From Phytoseiulus persimilis (Eukaryota; Arthropoda; Arachnida; Mesostigmata; Phytoseiidae): a stretch of 64,000 bases of DNA. The position numbers were made by a program, and so were the translations under genes. Every line of letters starts with the position of its first letter. Position 1 is the first letter of the stretch. Shown here in pieces: positions 11,253 to 23,543 of the stretch. The DNA lies in assembly GCA_037576195.1 (NCBI GenBank), contig CM075102.1, positions 41,102,745 through 41,166,744 of the forward strand, in the 5' to 3' direction. The notes beneath the pieces were generated by a model. It made no database searches, was not told the DNA's origin, and worked only from the letters and a program-made list of their open reading frames with translations.

Positions 11253-12174
11253 CTAGAAATGCGCCGCTGCGGCCCGACTGGTGCATTTGCAGCTCAGAAC
11301 TTTGTCGACGTAGACAACATGCAAGCCGTCGAGGCGGCCGGGGCAGACGAGTGTGATCCGTAGTTTCTGAGTTTTGAACGCCTCACAGTTGCCACAGGTT
11401 CGGAAAGGTGGCAGGCCGTGGTTGGGAATGTAGAATGAATTGCATTGACCGTAGCACATATTGTTGACGACTGTTTTCGGGTGGCATCCTTCGACTTCTA
11501 TTTTCTGCGCAAAAGTCTGAATCTTGCAGAAATCGTCACGAATTTTATCCAAGCTCATCAGAACTTGCGCGGAGCTTTTCTCGGTCAAGAGATCGGGCGA
11601 CTTGTCGTCATCCTGATTCGTCGTTTCCTGGACGTCCTTGTCGATCCCGAGTTTTGGAAGCTCCCTGTTCAGATTCCTGAGGATCCTGTACACAGGTCCC
11701 CGTCGGCAGTTCCCGCCGGTGGTGCACCGTCTCCTCGACAGCCTGCGGTTCCTTTTCGGCCGAGGCACTTCCACGAGCTTCTTGGAGTCGTCATGAACCC
11801 AGTCGTCTTTATCCGTGGTCTCGTCCTTCCAGGGAGCACTTTCCGTGGTCATTTCGGAATCACCGGGATCGGGCTTCACTGAATCCTCAGACGGCGAGGC
11901 GAGGTCTACCGAAGACGCCGGGCTGAGTTCGTTATTGGTATCGCTCTTCGATATCCATTTGTAGAAGGCCATGTGAGTCGGCTTCTTGATAGGCGGCTGG
12001 GATCCATTCGCCAGCGAAACCGAGGCTGCCGCCAGGAGCGCGAGAGAGATTTTGATATTCTGAAAGAAAAAATTACTTAGAACTTCTGCCTTTAAAATGA
12101 CGGCGGTCCGTCGTTCGGCTTCGCGAAAAAAAAAAACACCTTACGTAGAAATGACTACGGGGGGTGATGGACAT
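11253..12174 (-). CDS. Gremlin/DAN-family cystine-knot BMP antagonist
   Basis: Two exons: a 30-nt coding exon 12174-12145 (ATG, ten codons, donor TAC/GTAAGG) and 12059-11253 (acceptor TTTCAG), in phase 0, about 278 residues. The splice creates a signal peptide: ten residues MSITPRSHFY followed by NIKISLALLAAASVSLANG. A long acidic linker and a very basic cluster near residues 105-120 (PKRNRRLSRRR, possibly heparin-binding or a cleavage site) precede the C-terminal knot. The knot has nine cysteines in gremlin spacing: DFC, EGC, MCYGQCNSFYIP, TCGNC, VCP and SCKC. CYGQCNSFYIP is the hallmark of gremlin. Family members are secreted and bind BMP ligands. The long acidic N-terminal region is not obviously conserved. 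Cerberus or DAN subfamily membership is less likely given that motif. Confidence 0.9.
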
Positions 12175-15100
12175 CAAAAACTCAATTACGCCGATCGCGG
12201 CAGGAGCCGCCGAGAGGTGTGAAGAATGTTTCAAGCATCTTTGAACAGTTAGGATCAGCAGCTTCACTACGGATCTGGGGGTCACAGGTCGCATCACGAC
12301 ATGCGTCTCCTCGGCGAGTTCTCTAGCGCCTTCTGCTCATCCCCGGAGCCGAGACTTTTGGAGTTCTTTCCGATCCGATTTCTCGATATTCTCAAACATC
12401 CGATCCTTGATCCCGTGAAAGCAACGGGATGGGGAGCGGCGTGAAGGTTCCGATCAGACGGACGCGATCTCGAAGCTCTTGGGAATCCGAATTCAGAAAT
12501 TTCGAGGGCTGTGGGTGTTTGCAGACCGATGCAGGCCACCCTTAGTTGAGGAACGCCCAACGGATTTGAATCCCGTCTAATAACAGTAGTCGGTGACGTG
12601 GTTTCGACATTGGCGCTCGATTCTGGCAGTCCATCAGGGCTGTCTTCGAAGGAGGGCTTCCTCAGATGAGATGCTGTCAAAACTTCGATCCCGACCGGAA
12701 CCCCGCCACGGGCCACTCGAGCTGTCAGCACGCAACAATCAAGTGCAAGTCCATTGGAACCAGGTTGGCAGCAAAGCGGAGGGTGCAGTTAAGGGTTAAT
12801 TATGAAGAGATGCTCACCATGGCTCTATCTGAAGATGCGGCGATCACAAGAAGCGTAGCAGTAGGCGGACGATTCCAGACGTAACTTGTGTTCGCTTCCG
12901 AGTCGAATCTGTTGTGAAAAGCGCTTCTTGCACGGCTCAGAGGGGTTCGAAAAGATATTCTGAAGTGCTCGATCCATCGACATCATTTATATGCCTCGTG
13001 GGAGGAGACAAACCGAAGTCCCGCCTCCAGGTGAGAGCTGGAGTTAACCTGGTGTTGGCCAAACTTTGGCGATGTTCACGCGCGACACGATTAGTAACTG
13101 GATCCAGCACCCAAAAGACCCGTTGGGCCCGGCGGGCAGAATCAGATATACTCAGTACCCGTGAATTCGTGCCTGGAATCCAATGGGTCTTGGAACGGCG
13201 TCCGAGATCGAACGGCTTCGGGTGTTTTCGGGCTGTCGGCCGATGTTGAAATCGGAAATATAGCGAAAAGAGGCACAGCGACAGTTGACGGCGGACATTC
13301 CGAGAGCGATAGTGATCACAGCAACACTGCCGTTCACAGAAAGTCACATTCTGAGAGTTGAATTTCCCTGGACACGTGCCTTGGCGGACTCGGCGGCGCC
13401 TCCCGTAGCGGGATACGTTTGCTTTTCTCAGGTTCAGGTCAACGGGGATTTCGCCGGATCAAATTGTATATTTTGGGACTTTCGCGACATTTTTGAGATT
13501 GTTTTCGATCGGCGATCAAAACATGCTTGGGATCTCTTGGCGTCTTCTGACGTTTTGTCGATTCCTCAGAGAGAAACCCAACAGCTCAGGTGAAACAAAC
13601 ATAACAAAAGCCTGTCATTCCACAACAACAGCGGGGCTTCAGGTTTCGTTATTACTCGTTCATGTTCCTCGGATCGATTATTTGTCCCGACTCCCGACCA
13701 ATTGTCTGTAATAGTGACTTGTGAGTGTAGGTTTGCTTCTCAGGTTGTTACAAGTAGAAGTTCAATGACTTGTGGTCCTCTGAGACTCTCAGGAATTTTC
13801 GGCGGAACTCCGGGAATCGCGCCTCGCAACAGAATGATCGATACTATAGATTCGTACGGAACTGAGGGAGCCGTGCGGAAGTTGTCGCGCGTGCTCCGCA
13901 CCACCCGATGACAGGCTTGGATTTATCCTTGCAACTCTTCATCCGGAGAAATTCGCTTTTCAGAATCATTCCAATATGATTTAGATCAGGTCTCTGGGAA
14001 TCAGTGAGAACGTGGGAGGGGAGAGCACGAATTCAATCAAGCCTACTTTGGAGCAGGAAATTCGTGCAGACAGATTGTCGGCCTCGGGAGCGCTGGCGGT
14101 TGAGCAAAAACAACCTTCTCGGAAACTTGTCTCTCGTCGCGTAATCTTCGAGGATCGACGCATCGTGTTTGTGGGGACCCTCCAAATCGTAATGCATGCA
14201 TACGATGTTCGACATTCTACCTCATACTCCAGTTCACTCCGAAGAGATGATGACACAATAAGTGGAAACCACCTGCGTAATAGGAGAAATCAGACACTGC
14301 CCTTGGCACGCTGGCAACAGCCGGCTCTGGTGTGCTCCGTTTGCCATCCCTGATGAATATTCCACAACGAAACTAATCTCTGTCTCTGCGTATCGTCCAT
14401 GAGCGGCTTCGGAAGCTCCGTGACTCGGGGTTGAACTCGACCCGTCAGACGAGGGAACATCGGGGCGTGACTCCTGATATTCTAAATGATGTTCATGTGC
14501 ATAGCCACTGCTCCGGAAGTTCCAGAGGAGCATGGTTGTCGGAGCAGACGCGACTCCGACCTGTTTACGAGTTCAGCGGGCGGCTGCAGATGGGACTTTT
14601 CACCTCGATATTCTGAGCTATTGGCGCCGGCTCTGTCTGCGGACCCCCGAAAATCGCGAGACAACAAAGAACCTACATTGAGGTCGACTAGAGGTGTCAA
14701 GGCGCCGAGACAGAGTTTATTCTGTGGTCATGGGTGCGCCGACTCCGGTCTTCACTGCCCCAACGGATGGAGTTATCAGATGAGAGCAGCTTGTCTATCT
14801 TGAGAACGCCGCCAAGTTTGATGGACGCGCCAGTGCGGCTCAATAAACGCTCTCAATTTCGATCCGGATGGAGTATGACTCGCTTTCATAATTCTTTATC
14901 TGATAGGCTTTCACATGTTCATGATCAGAGCATATCGGAGGGTTCGGCATCCTTCTTTCAAGAGCGATATCAGAAAGGATTCGAGCGGCTCGTGTTCGGA
15001 CCGATTCGGTTTCAGAGCACGATCCTGAAGGCCACCGGAACGGAGGCGACATCGTGTCATCCGTTGTCTCAGGGAGTCTCTCTCTCTCTCTCTCTCTCAT

Positions 15101-15955
15101 ACGATCCGGTGAGACCTTTAAATAGGTCCAACTTCCACTACAATGTTCACAGCTCGGGCAACGTAGACCGCGCTGCCGGCGCACAGGAGATCTGAGAAAC
15201 GATTTGCCTCGTTTTGGGACTCCTGTCTCCCCCACGTGCGAATACCCGACACGAATCTGCTGCCGCGGTTAGATGGGTTTGAAGTTTCGACCCGAACCCG
15301 AAGCTATAGCGTACAGTGCTACCGGCCCGGTTTCTAGACTGTAGGAATGCCTCGAACCCCATCGTCTTCGCGCATCGCTAATGACCGCAGCTCCGATAGG
15401 CATCGAGTGAAGCTGTTAAGAACAACATCCGGATGCTCAGCTCCATCACCTGACGGCTCGCCTTCACGAGTGTCTGCCGATCTGGAAGACGGCACGCATT
15501 CGCAGTCCCCGCGGCGCCCCGAAGTACACACAGGTGCATAACCCTCAAAGCGATTTGCGCAGCGCCCGTCTTTTGATACGAAGCCTCCATCACTATATCA
15601 GCCCGATCAGTGATTCGTCCCCGAGTCTCGATCTCCGAGGAACAATATCAGCGAGAATGCGATGCAACTCATTCAAACGTCTGAAGCCGAGCTCATTTCA
15701 ATCCAGCATTTCTGTCCTCAACCTGCACTTTGCTAATCCCAAGAGGAATCGGAGCGTCGCTGTGAGGCTGGCTGCCAGCTGGTCAAAGCTTTGAGAATTC
15801 CGGCAGTAGAATCTGGGGATCGCTGCCGTATCCGACGATCACGAAATCGTCATCGAAAAATTCTCGACACAATTATGAGCTCCAGGGCCCGACAGGAATC
15901 CACTATACCTCGATGATTTACTCCCCAAATTCGTGATTGCGAGCGACCATTCTAC
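12175..15955. other. Gap upstream of gremlin-like gene, nothing recognised
   Basis: Upstream of the gremlin-like gene, so its promoter should lie in the first part. Overlapping short open frames on both strands (12294-12731, 12914-13347, 13981-14353) have no family motifs and look like chance. A (CT)n microsatellite lies at 15077-15098. Confidence 0.4.
15077..15098. repeat. (CT)n microsatellite
   Basis: About eleven uninterrupted CT dinucleotides. Confidence 0.9.
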
Positions 15956-16598
15956 CATGAATGATAGAAATTTCGCAAGCACACGGATCTACCCGCGATT
16001 CACCGAGAAGCCTTGACTCGCGATGAAAACTCGCTGTTATTATAAGCTCATTGACTCTGACTCCGAAAAAAATGTCTTCTTCCGTCACGTTATTCCGTTC
16101 ATCTATCAATAATCTTAAATCTCAACTAGTCTCGTTCGCTCTACACGAGACTCGAAAGCGAGAAGAAGCAATCTCCGACTCTGCATTGGCTGGAACATGC
16201 GGGAAAGGTCAGAAGCGTAGCCTACGAAACTCGCGGCGTCCTCTGCGAGAAGTTGGGGATCGAAGGACTACTTCCTGATGATCCCGGACTGATTTCTGCC
16301 AATCGCAGCGTTCTGCTTCCCGCGAAGGTGGCCGTCGTGTCCCTAAGATAAACAGGACACTGAGAGGAGGCTGATCGCATGGAGGACTGAACTCTAGTGA
16401 ACAAGGAGGAGAGCGGGAATTTCTTCGTGGAATAAATTAAAAATTGCTAGTTTATTGTCTCCCAACCTGTCCTCTCCTCATTCGTCTCCAGTCTGTAAGC
16501 ATACCATCGATCTGTCTGATCTAAATTCGCTGACCGCTACAAGCGCGAGGTTATGAGTCGGTTTACATAAGTTACAACAAGAATATTACATACAAATA
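15956..16598. repeat. 643-bp tandem duplication, copy 1
   Basis: This copy is repeated head-to-tail at 16599-17241 with only about three base differences that I can see (near 16202/16845 and 16319/16962). The duplication is therefore recent. Both copies begin with CATGAA, and the same six bases follow copy 2, which is the trace expected of microhomology at the duplication junction. On the plus strand each copy holds a 72-codon open stretch without ATG (here about 16132-16353) with protein-like composition (VRSVAYETRGVLCEKLGIEG), followed by AATAAA; it may be a terminal exon. Confidence 0.95.
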
Positions 16599-17241
16599 CA
16601 TGAATGATAGAAATTTCGCAAGCACACGGATCTACCCGCGATTCACCGAGAAGCCTTGACTCGCGATGAAAACTCGCTGTTATTATAAGCTCATTGACTC
16701 TGACTCCGAAAAAAATGTCTTCTTCCGTCACGTTATTCCGTTCATCTATCAATAATCTTAAATCTCAACTAGTCTCGTTCGCTCTACACGAGACTCGAAA
16801 GCGAGAAGAAGCAATCTCCGACTCTGCATTGGCTGGAACATGCGAGAAAGGTCAGAAGCGTAGCCTACGAAACTCGCGGCGTCCTCTGCGAGAAGTTGGG
16901 GATCGAAGGACTACTTCCTGATGATCCCGGACTGATTTCTGCCAATCGCAGCGTTCTGCTCTCCGCGAAGGTGGCCGTCGTGTCCCTAAGATAAACAGGA
17001 CACTGAGAGGAGGCTGATCGCATGGAGGACTGAACTCTAGTGAACAAGGAGGAGAGCGGGAATTTCTTCGTGGAATAAATTAAAAATTGCTAGTTTATTG
17101 TCTCCCAACCTGTCCTCTCCTCATTCGTCTCCAGTCTGTAAGCATACCATCGATCTGTCTGATCTAAATTCGCTGACCGCTACAAGCGCGAGGTTATGAG
17201 TCGGTTTACATAAGTTACAACAAGAATATTACATACAAATA
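16599..17241. repeat. 643-bp tandem duplication, copy 2
   Basis: Head-to-tail copy of 15956-16598. It ends about 385 bp short of the noggin stop codon on the opposite strand. Near 17075-17100 it contains AATAAA on the plus strand and TTTATT (AATAAA on the minus strand) within about 25 bp, so it could serve as a polyadenylation zone for convergent transcripts. Confidence 0.95.
17075..17101. terminator. Possible bidirectional poly(A) signal region downstream of noggin
   Basis: GAATAAATTAAA on the plus strand and TTTATT (minus-strand AATAAA) lie side by side, about 0.5 kb past the noggin stop. The same pair is present in the other repeat copy at about 16432-16458. Use of either signal is inferred. 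Confidence 0.4.
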
Positions 17242-17556
17242 CATGAACGGGTTGTAGCTTTCTGTTGCTCTTCTCTTCCTTGTTATGATGATCTTCGCTC
17301 GCTCTCGTTGTCTCATTGTGAATGACTCATCATGCTTGATTTCCAATACTCGATGATCATGAAAGTTGATGTGCTTGTGGTATGATGTTTCTATACGAGC
17401 TGGTGGAATATACAGAGAATTTACACTACGTGGTCGCCTAACAGTTCCTCTCTTTTCCTGGAGAGCCGGCATTCTTGCTTTCGGCTGACTCCGTGGGCCG
17501 AGGACTACGAGTTTCGGGATTTCCCTTCCGGGGCTATCGCGTCTTACCCCGATCAC
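17215..17556 (-). other. Open stretch downstream of noggin stop, probably 3' UTR
   Basis: A basic open frame lies 69 bp downstream of the noggin stop on the same strand. It has no family motif and extends into the tandem repeat. It is most simply part of the noggin 3' untranslated region. Confidence 0.4.
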
Positions 17557-17624
17557 CGACCGAGTTTCGAGTTGGTCGCCGCCCGCCGCTTCCGAAAGTG
17601 GATCACCAAACCCTCATCGCGGAA

Positions 17625-18891
17625 TCAGTCTTCTGCGTTTGTCTCCGGCGACCGACAACGGCATGAGCACTCATCTAAGACACTGTACACGACTTTCCTC
17701 CACCGACATTTCATATTCCCCATGTCGAGCTCGTCGTCGCCTTCCTCGGATCCAACACGCGTGCGTTTCGTGAATCGGCTTATGTGACAGGCCCAGTACA
17801 TGAGCTTCAACTCCTTCTTCCTCTCCGGGAGACAAGTCAATCCTGCAAGGTATACGAGTCATCTGTAGAAACGAGGCGAGAATGGCAGCAGGGGCCCCCG
17901 ACGGTCAGGATTGGTCGCAACGTTCGGGAACTATGTCACCGTCGAACCATGCGAGCTCAGATATTGAACTTCGGAGAACATCGATGTCATCCACCGGAAA
18001 CGATCCTGGGGTTACAGCTGAGAGCAGGTTCGACGATTCCGAACTTCTCTCCAAACGACTTCCGAGAAATTCACGTCGGAAATGAATTTTCCATTTTAGG
18101 ATGGATCACATCCCAGATGCTATTGACTGGTTGTTTTCTCACCTGGAGGGATCGAACAACTAGTGTTCGTGTGTGCGCAGTAGCCTTTCCGCACGTATCG
18201 CGGGAAGTAGCGTTCCCCGATGTCCGCCCAGTACCTCGAGACCTTGCACTGACTATGGTTCCGCAAGAACTTCTTCAGCAAGCGACGAAATTCCGGGTTA
18301 TTTCTTGGGAGATCATTTACGCGACCCCCCAAGAGGTCTTTCAGAGTTTTGTGACGCGGCCCGCCTTTCTGGCGAATTTTGTGCTCCGACGAGGAAGCCC
18401 TGCGAAGTGTTTGTCGGTTAGGGTTCACGGAAATCCCAGAAAAAACATTCTCCCTCACGCTCTATCAGTGACTTGATATTCAACAGCGATATCGTTTGTC
18501 GTTGGGAGGAAGGCGCTCAACGAAGAATATTCTCTGCGAGTGTACCCTGGATACTAAGTGAATCTGGATGAACTAACCGTTGCGTGACGTTCGGGTTCGA
18601 GGTACTCATATACTTTGGTAGGATCTCTCCGCCCAACTCTCGAAGTAAGGCTTCCGTGTCGATCTCGGGTCTCTTGTATCTCTCCGCTGGAGGTGGAGGA
18701 ATATCTTCTGTTTCGTTGTAGCTCCTCAACTTATCGTAGAGGTACTTCGCGTTCTCTTTCAAGACCGGACTCAAATTCCCCGCGACCGCTCCTGCTTGGA
18801 GGAGACCGGCTAGGAAAATTGAGAACTGGATGCAAACGAAGAACGTCGTGATCCCACAGTTTGGACATTGTAGGCGATTCCACCGTTTCCG
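17625..18891 (-). CDS. Noggin, BMP antagonist (first coding exon not located)
   Basis: Three exons are clear: 18891-18578, 18399-18143 and 17842-17625, with introns in consistent phase (CG/G, then G/GA), giving 262 visible residues. The first visible exon starts after TTTTCAG and contains a hydrophobic signal segment (TTFFVCIQFSIFLAGLLQAG) but no Met, so the start codon lies in an unidentified upstream exon. Noggin landmarks follow: TEALLRELGG...LPKYM (vertebrate LLxLLGGxxxPGFM), then a leucine/lysine helix, YWADIGERYFPRYVRKG (vertebrate WNDLGSRFWPRYVKVG), SCSIPPG and a final DECSCRC. Nine cysteines in the C-terminal part correspond one-to-one with those of vertebrate noggin. The product is secreted and sequesters BMPs. 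The gremlin-like gene lies 5.5 kb away on the same strand. Confidence 0.92.
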
Positions 18892-21800
18892 CTGAAAACG
18901 CAAGCCTTAGTTTCAGATTCATCGTGTTCATGTCGACCCGACGCCCCTGATCGAGACTTAGTATTAGTCCTGCGGATCTCCGCGCACCAAGTCCGCTCAG
19001 TGTCGAAGCTCTCCCTTCATTATGACGGAACTTGGTCAGTGCGAGCTACGCTGCTCGATTACGACGCGTTATCGATGGGTTGACTCGTTTCCGACAGACA
19101 TCGTTGAGACTTCCGAGTACGGATGATATTCCGTCTTTGTGTCCAGTCGTGGATCTGAGCGGGTGGTGAGCACTCGAATCTACCCCCTGATTTTTCAACG
19201 TTTGCCTGGTCATGCCGATGTAGTCGTTTCAGAACCGACAGTTTACCGCTTCTCACTGGATCGGCGTAAGAGCGTTTGGGCTAGATCGTTGGAAGAACGG
19301 CTGAGTGGGCTGCCATCGCTCCAACATCGCACCTTTTGAAATCTCAGTAACGCGAAAGTGTTCAGGGAAAAGACATGGAACCCAAGATCAAGGCTTTAAT
19401 CAGCACTTTTGCGAGAGCGAGATTCACAGGAGTACGGATGGAGACAGTTTCTCGGTGAAGATTATAATTACCGAAGATGATCTACCGTGGCTAATGGCTG
19501 TCCGGCGGACTCGCTCAGACAGACAACCAGAAAGTCTCCATCAATGACGCCGTTTGGCGTCATGTGACCCACGCCCAAAGCCGTCTAGCGCACGCCACTC
19601 ACACAATGGATCTAAAAAAGGATTTTGTGACACTTGCACGGGTTGCGCTCATGGCAGACATATTCCAGGAACGGATGTTAACGCTCCGGGTTCGGCTCTT
19701 TCTGCTGCTTCGCTTTTTTTGACGGCCGCTCCACAGGTCGGTATTTCCGAAGTCTTGCATCTGACTCTGTGTCGCTCACACGAACGGTGCGGATTCGGTT
19801 TGCTTCAAGAGCCGCGTTGATGACGCGAACATTGCACAGGTAGAACCAAATGTAAACATGTACATGCGGTGCTCGCCCTGTGGGAGCTCAAGGGCTCGAA
19901 ATATGATTGTGCGCAACGTGCGTTTTCGCTTTCAGGTCTTGCGCAGCTCCCGGTGATTTCGATTTCCGAATCGTACTGTCGCGCTGTTTTCCTGCCCCGC
20001 CGCCTCCGAGGGGTCAGCCATATTTGATGAAACACACATGGCCAAGACTGTTGGGTGCTCTGACGGCGAGCTTCTGAACGTCGCCTGTGCGTGATCTGGA
20101 TTTTCTGGAACAATGTGAACATGAACGGTGCCCGCGCTGCGGCGAACTGCAGAGAAGTGTGTTGGCGCCCATCATATGTCCCTCAAGACCAAACGCGTCG
20201 CCTCAACCATAAATGGAGATAGAGCCGCTCAAAATCCACGTAGATTCACCAGTACTTCACCGGCGGCATGTCTGCCTGAACTCTGGTTTCGAACTCACGC
20301 TCCAATTGGATCATGAGCAGGCTGTTACTTCCCAAAAATTATTCCAGAGCCCATGTACCGATCGAATGATTATGAACTACTGTCGCCGACTTTCTGGATC
20401 ATCGGTGGCTGCCGATGGTCTGGAGATGATAACATACAGTGTACGTGCACGGTACGTGTAAGTGATCATCCATGATCAGCCGAGTCAACGAATGTACGAA
20501 GGCCGTTCAATACTTGTAGAGATTGGCGCCACCAGATTGAGAAATGCATTGATAGCGAAATTTCGTCTCGATGAACTGATGCTCTGCTCAAAGATCGATT
20601 TTTCTGCAACTGGCACACAACCTTTCTTCAAGTCTCCCGAAACTTAGCCTTTCGCCACACTTATCGACGTGGTTGTGGCGCACCGGCGCGGGTCCAGATG
20701 ATTCCCCGAAATCTGATCCCGACCGTCTCCCCTCCAATAAACGCAAGGGAAAGATAGCGGGGCAGGGGCGGCGATCGTTCGAACACAGGAGTCACCGAAC
20801 TCAGCGACTCTGCGACTGTACTCTCGAAGTCCCGAGCTATTCTTCGAGAGTTCGGGGACCTCGATGCATCCACAAAGCGAGGCTATTCGAGCAGCTTCCG
20901 TTTGATGCTTCCCGGGCTCAGAGAATGGGGGCACGGGGAACAGACCGGAGGCTCGAACCACGAGAGCTTTACGCACGAAGTGTTCGACGGTCGTGTCTGA
21001 GAGAGGAAGATATTGAGTCCTCCATCGAAAATTCTAAACTTGAAGAATCGGCTAGATCGACGGCCTAGGACTGTCGCGTAGTTCCTCGCCTGCTTGCGCG
21101 ACTGATCTATCGCATACAGTTTCTCTTACCGAGGATTGAAGAGAAAGGGCCATGGAATGACCACGATCACTACGGCGCTGAGAAGTTCCGACGTCCCGGG
21201 TACAGGGAACCGTGCCTGGAGTTCTCCACGCATTGCACCCTCCGCGGAAACTCCGCCGTCTGCGGTGACTGTAGGCGTCTGAGGCAGTGGTAAACTCTTG
21301 ATCAATACTCGATCAAAACTAAAATCACGCAAGCATCGTCCGTTCGTGTAATGAACGTAAGTCGAGCACCAATCTGGACACGTTCATCGAGGAAATCCCC
21401 GAAACATCGAGAAACATCTGCTCAACCCGAAAACGAACAATGTAATCACATTCCACCAATCCAGGTTTAATGCCACCCAAAGACCCCCGCATCAGAGATT
21501 ACGCCGCCGGAAAACAGAAATCGCCCTGAGCGTGGAAATGCATGACGAGCTCGAGATTTCGCCTATCGAATGGTCGCAAGTCTCGCAGTATCGTCGAAGT
21601 TTGACAGAAGTCATGTTCTCCACTCCAATCCTCGTCAAGCCTATCGCCGTATTTGACATCATCGGCGACCGATGTCTGGCTCTTGGCCCCATGTTTGAGC
21701 TCGTTAATTCACAGCTCTCAGGTCGAGGACTTGTTGTGCGCTTAGAACTGCCAATTTCCAAGCGACAGGGATCCACAGTGTCCCAAGCGGAATTGCATAC

Positions 21801-23454
21801 AGTTTTAGATCCATTGACTGGAACCACACATGAACTTGTCGATGCGTCGGCGGCCGCGCTCCACGCGAAGCAGACGCTGAGCCGTTACGCGTTCGGATAA
21901 ATTGGATCTTCCGGTTATCGAGGCGCTGATGCGCGTTCTGCACGATCTCAAAGCGACAGTGCCAATGACCACCCGAATATCAAGCAGCCAGATGTCAACG
22001 TGATGGACACCCCAACGGAATTTCAGCGCGGCTATCACAATAGAGTTTCTTTGAAGAACAATGACTTCGCTGTGAGGTCGGTTTCGACTCCTGCGCATCC
22101 TAACTCCGCATCAGAGTTGCAGTACGAGCGATTATCCTGGGCAAAATCTCAACAAATCGGTCGAGAGGGCCGGCTGTGATAGAGCCTTTGGCGTGGTCAG
22201 CCAGCTCTTAATGAATTTCGTTATCTGCATTCCTGCTCTCGAATGTTATCCTCGCAAAAACGTCCCGGGCTACTGTACCCTTAACATGGCGATAACGTCT
22301 CAATGTGACCCGTTCAGTGGTCGAATTTCAAATGCGTCGAACCCACCCACCCGGTGTAAACGACGATTGACTGCCATGAAATGGCGGCTGGCGCGTTCTC
22401 CATACTCTTGTCCACGAGCAATATATCAACAGTAAGCGGACGGAGTGAGCGGTTACGCCGTAGCGCCGCTTCTGCCGTTGCCGCCGCCGTCGCTGTCGTC
22501 GCAGCAAAGTGAAGACGAGTGATTCCGAGCCAAACAGACAGGCGGACAGAAAACACCCACGGACTACAAATTCTACGTACGATTCAACGCAACGGCGCCC
22601 AGGCCGGCCATTCAGACCATCTGTACGTCGTTTCAACTTCTTCCGGCCTCACGTTACTACGCGAACCGTCATCTCTGGACGACGAATCCTGTGGGGGGGG
22701 GGATGTGTATCGAGTCTCGAACTCGAAGCTTCCAGGACTGATCGAAGATGCCGCCACCGGAATGAGAGAATCGCCTCGCTCTCATTTTCAACTACAAGCC
22801 AGAGTCATTCGATTCTTTCGCGCTCGTGGACTCATTCGAGAGTTTGCTGAGTCGAGACTGAGACAAAGGCGTCATTTCGAAAAATTACACGGAATGGCAT
22901 TCGTGTGGCGACAGCTATCCGGCAGCTATTCCGCTTCCTCGTCTGTGGGTCAGCCATCCAATCGCCAGGAGGCTCTAAACCTGAGCTTGCACGCATCACT
23001 CTCTGGCACAGCTTCGAGTGAAACCGACGACCGGCAACGTCTGCCGGACCGGGTCAAACCCGAACCGGGAGCCTCGTCTTCCAGGTGCGCCGGCCCGATC
23101 TATGCTCACACGACCGAGTTTTTCCACAAACGGAAACACCGCCTCAGCTCTTTCGCATGAGATCGACCGTATCGGTTCGGATCAAGTTGTTTCTTCCATC
23201 CCTGATCCACCGTTACCCAACAGACGAACTCTCCACCCCCAGACACCGATTGCGTGAGCGGTCGCTCAAGGCCGGGAATCGAACGTGACGTACGCTGGTA
23301 ATCGTACTCGAGGAAACATGGAAGTTGAAACGCGAGCCTCAACGCCGAGCGGCCGCGCTAGTACGGCACGGGATTGACTAGTTGATCGACGAAGTTGGAA
23401 TCGACGGGAAAGATGATGGATCCGTGGATCAGAGCACGACAGGCGTTTTGTCGT

Positions 23455-23543
23455 GCGGTGCCGCTGCGATTGCTGTTACCGTCGCCGCTGCTGCTGCCGC
23501 CGCCACCGCCGCCACCACCACCGCCGTCGTCGTCGTAGAGAGA
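23455..23543. repeat. GCC/GCT/ACC/GTC trinucleotide tract
   Basis: A long run of mixed GCC, GCT, ACC and GTC triplets. Read as protein on the plus strand it would give poly-Ala, Thr and Val runs, so it could be either untranslated or a homopolymeric coding tract. No surrounding gene is recognised. Confidence 0.8.

Noticed and set aside
17784..18476. A 230-codon open frame on the plus strand
   Set aside because: It is antisense to noggin exon 2 and its flanks; the minus strand carries clear noggin motifs.
18731..18931. A start codon for noggin at 18926-18931 (MNTMNLKL...)
   Set aside because: This Met is in a different frame from the noggin exon, and the noggin frame has an in-frame TAA just upstream, so the true start must be in an earlier exon.
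22519..23160. A 213-codon open frame on the plus strand
   Set aside because: No motif, no signal or domain structure, and repeat-rich surroundings; treated as chance.
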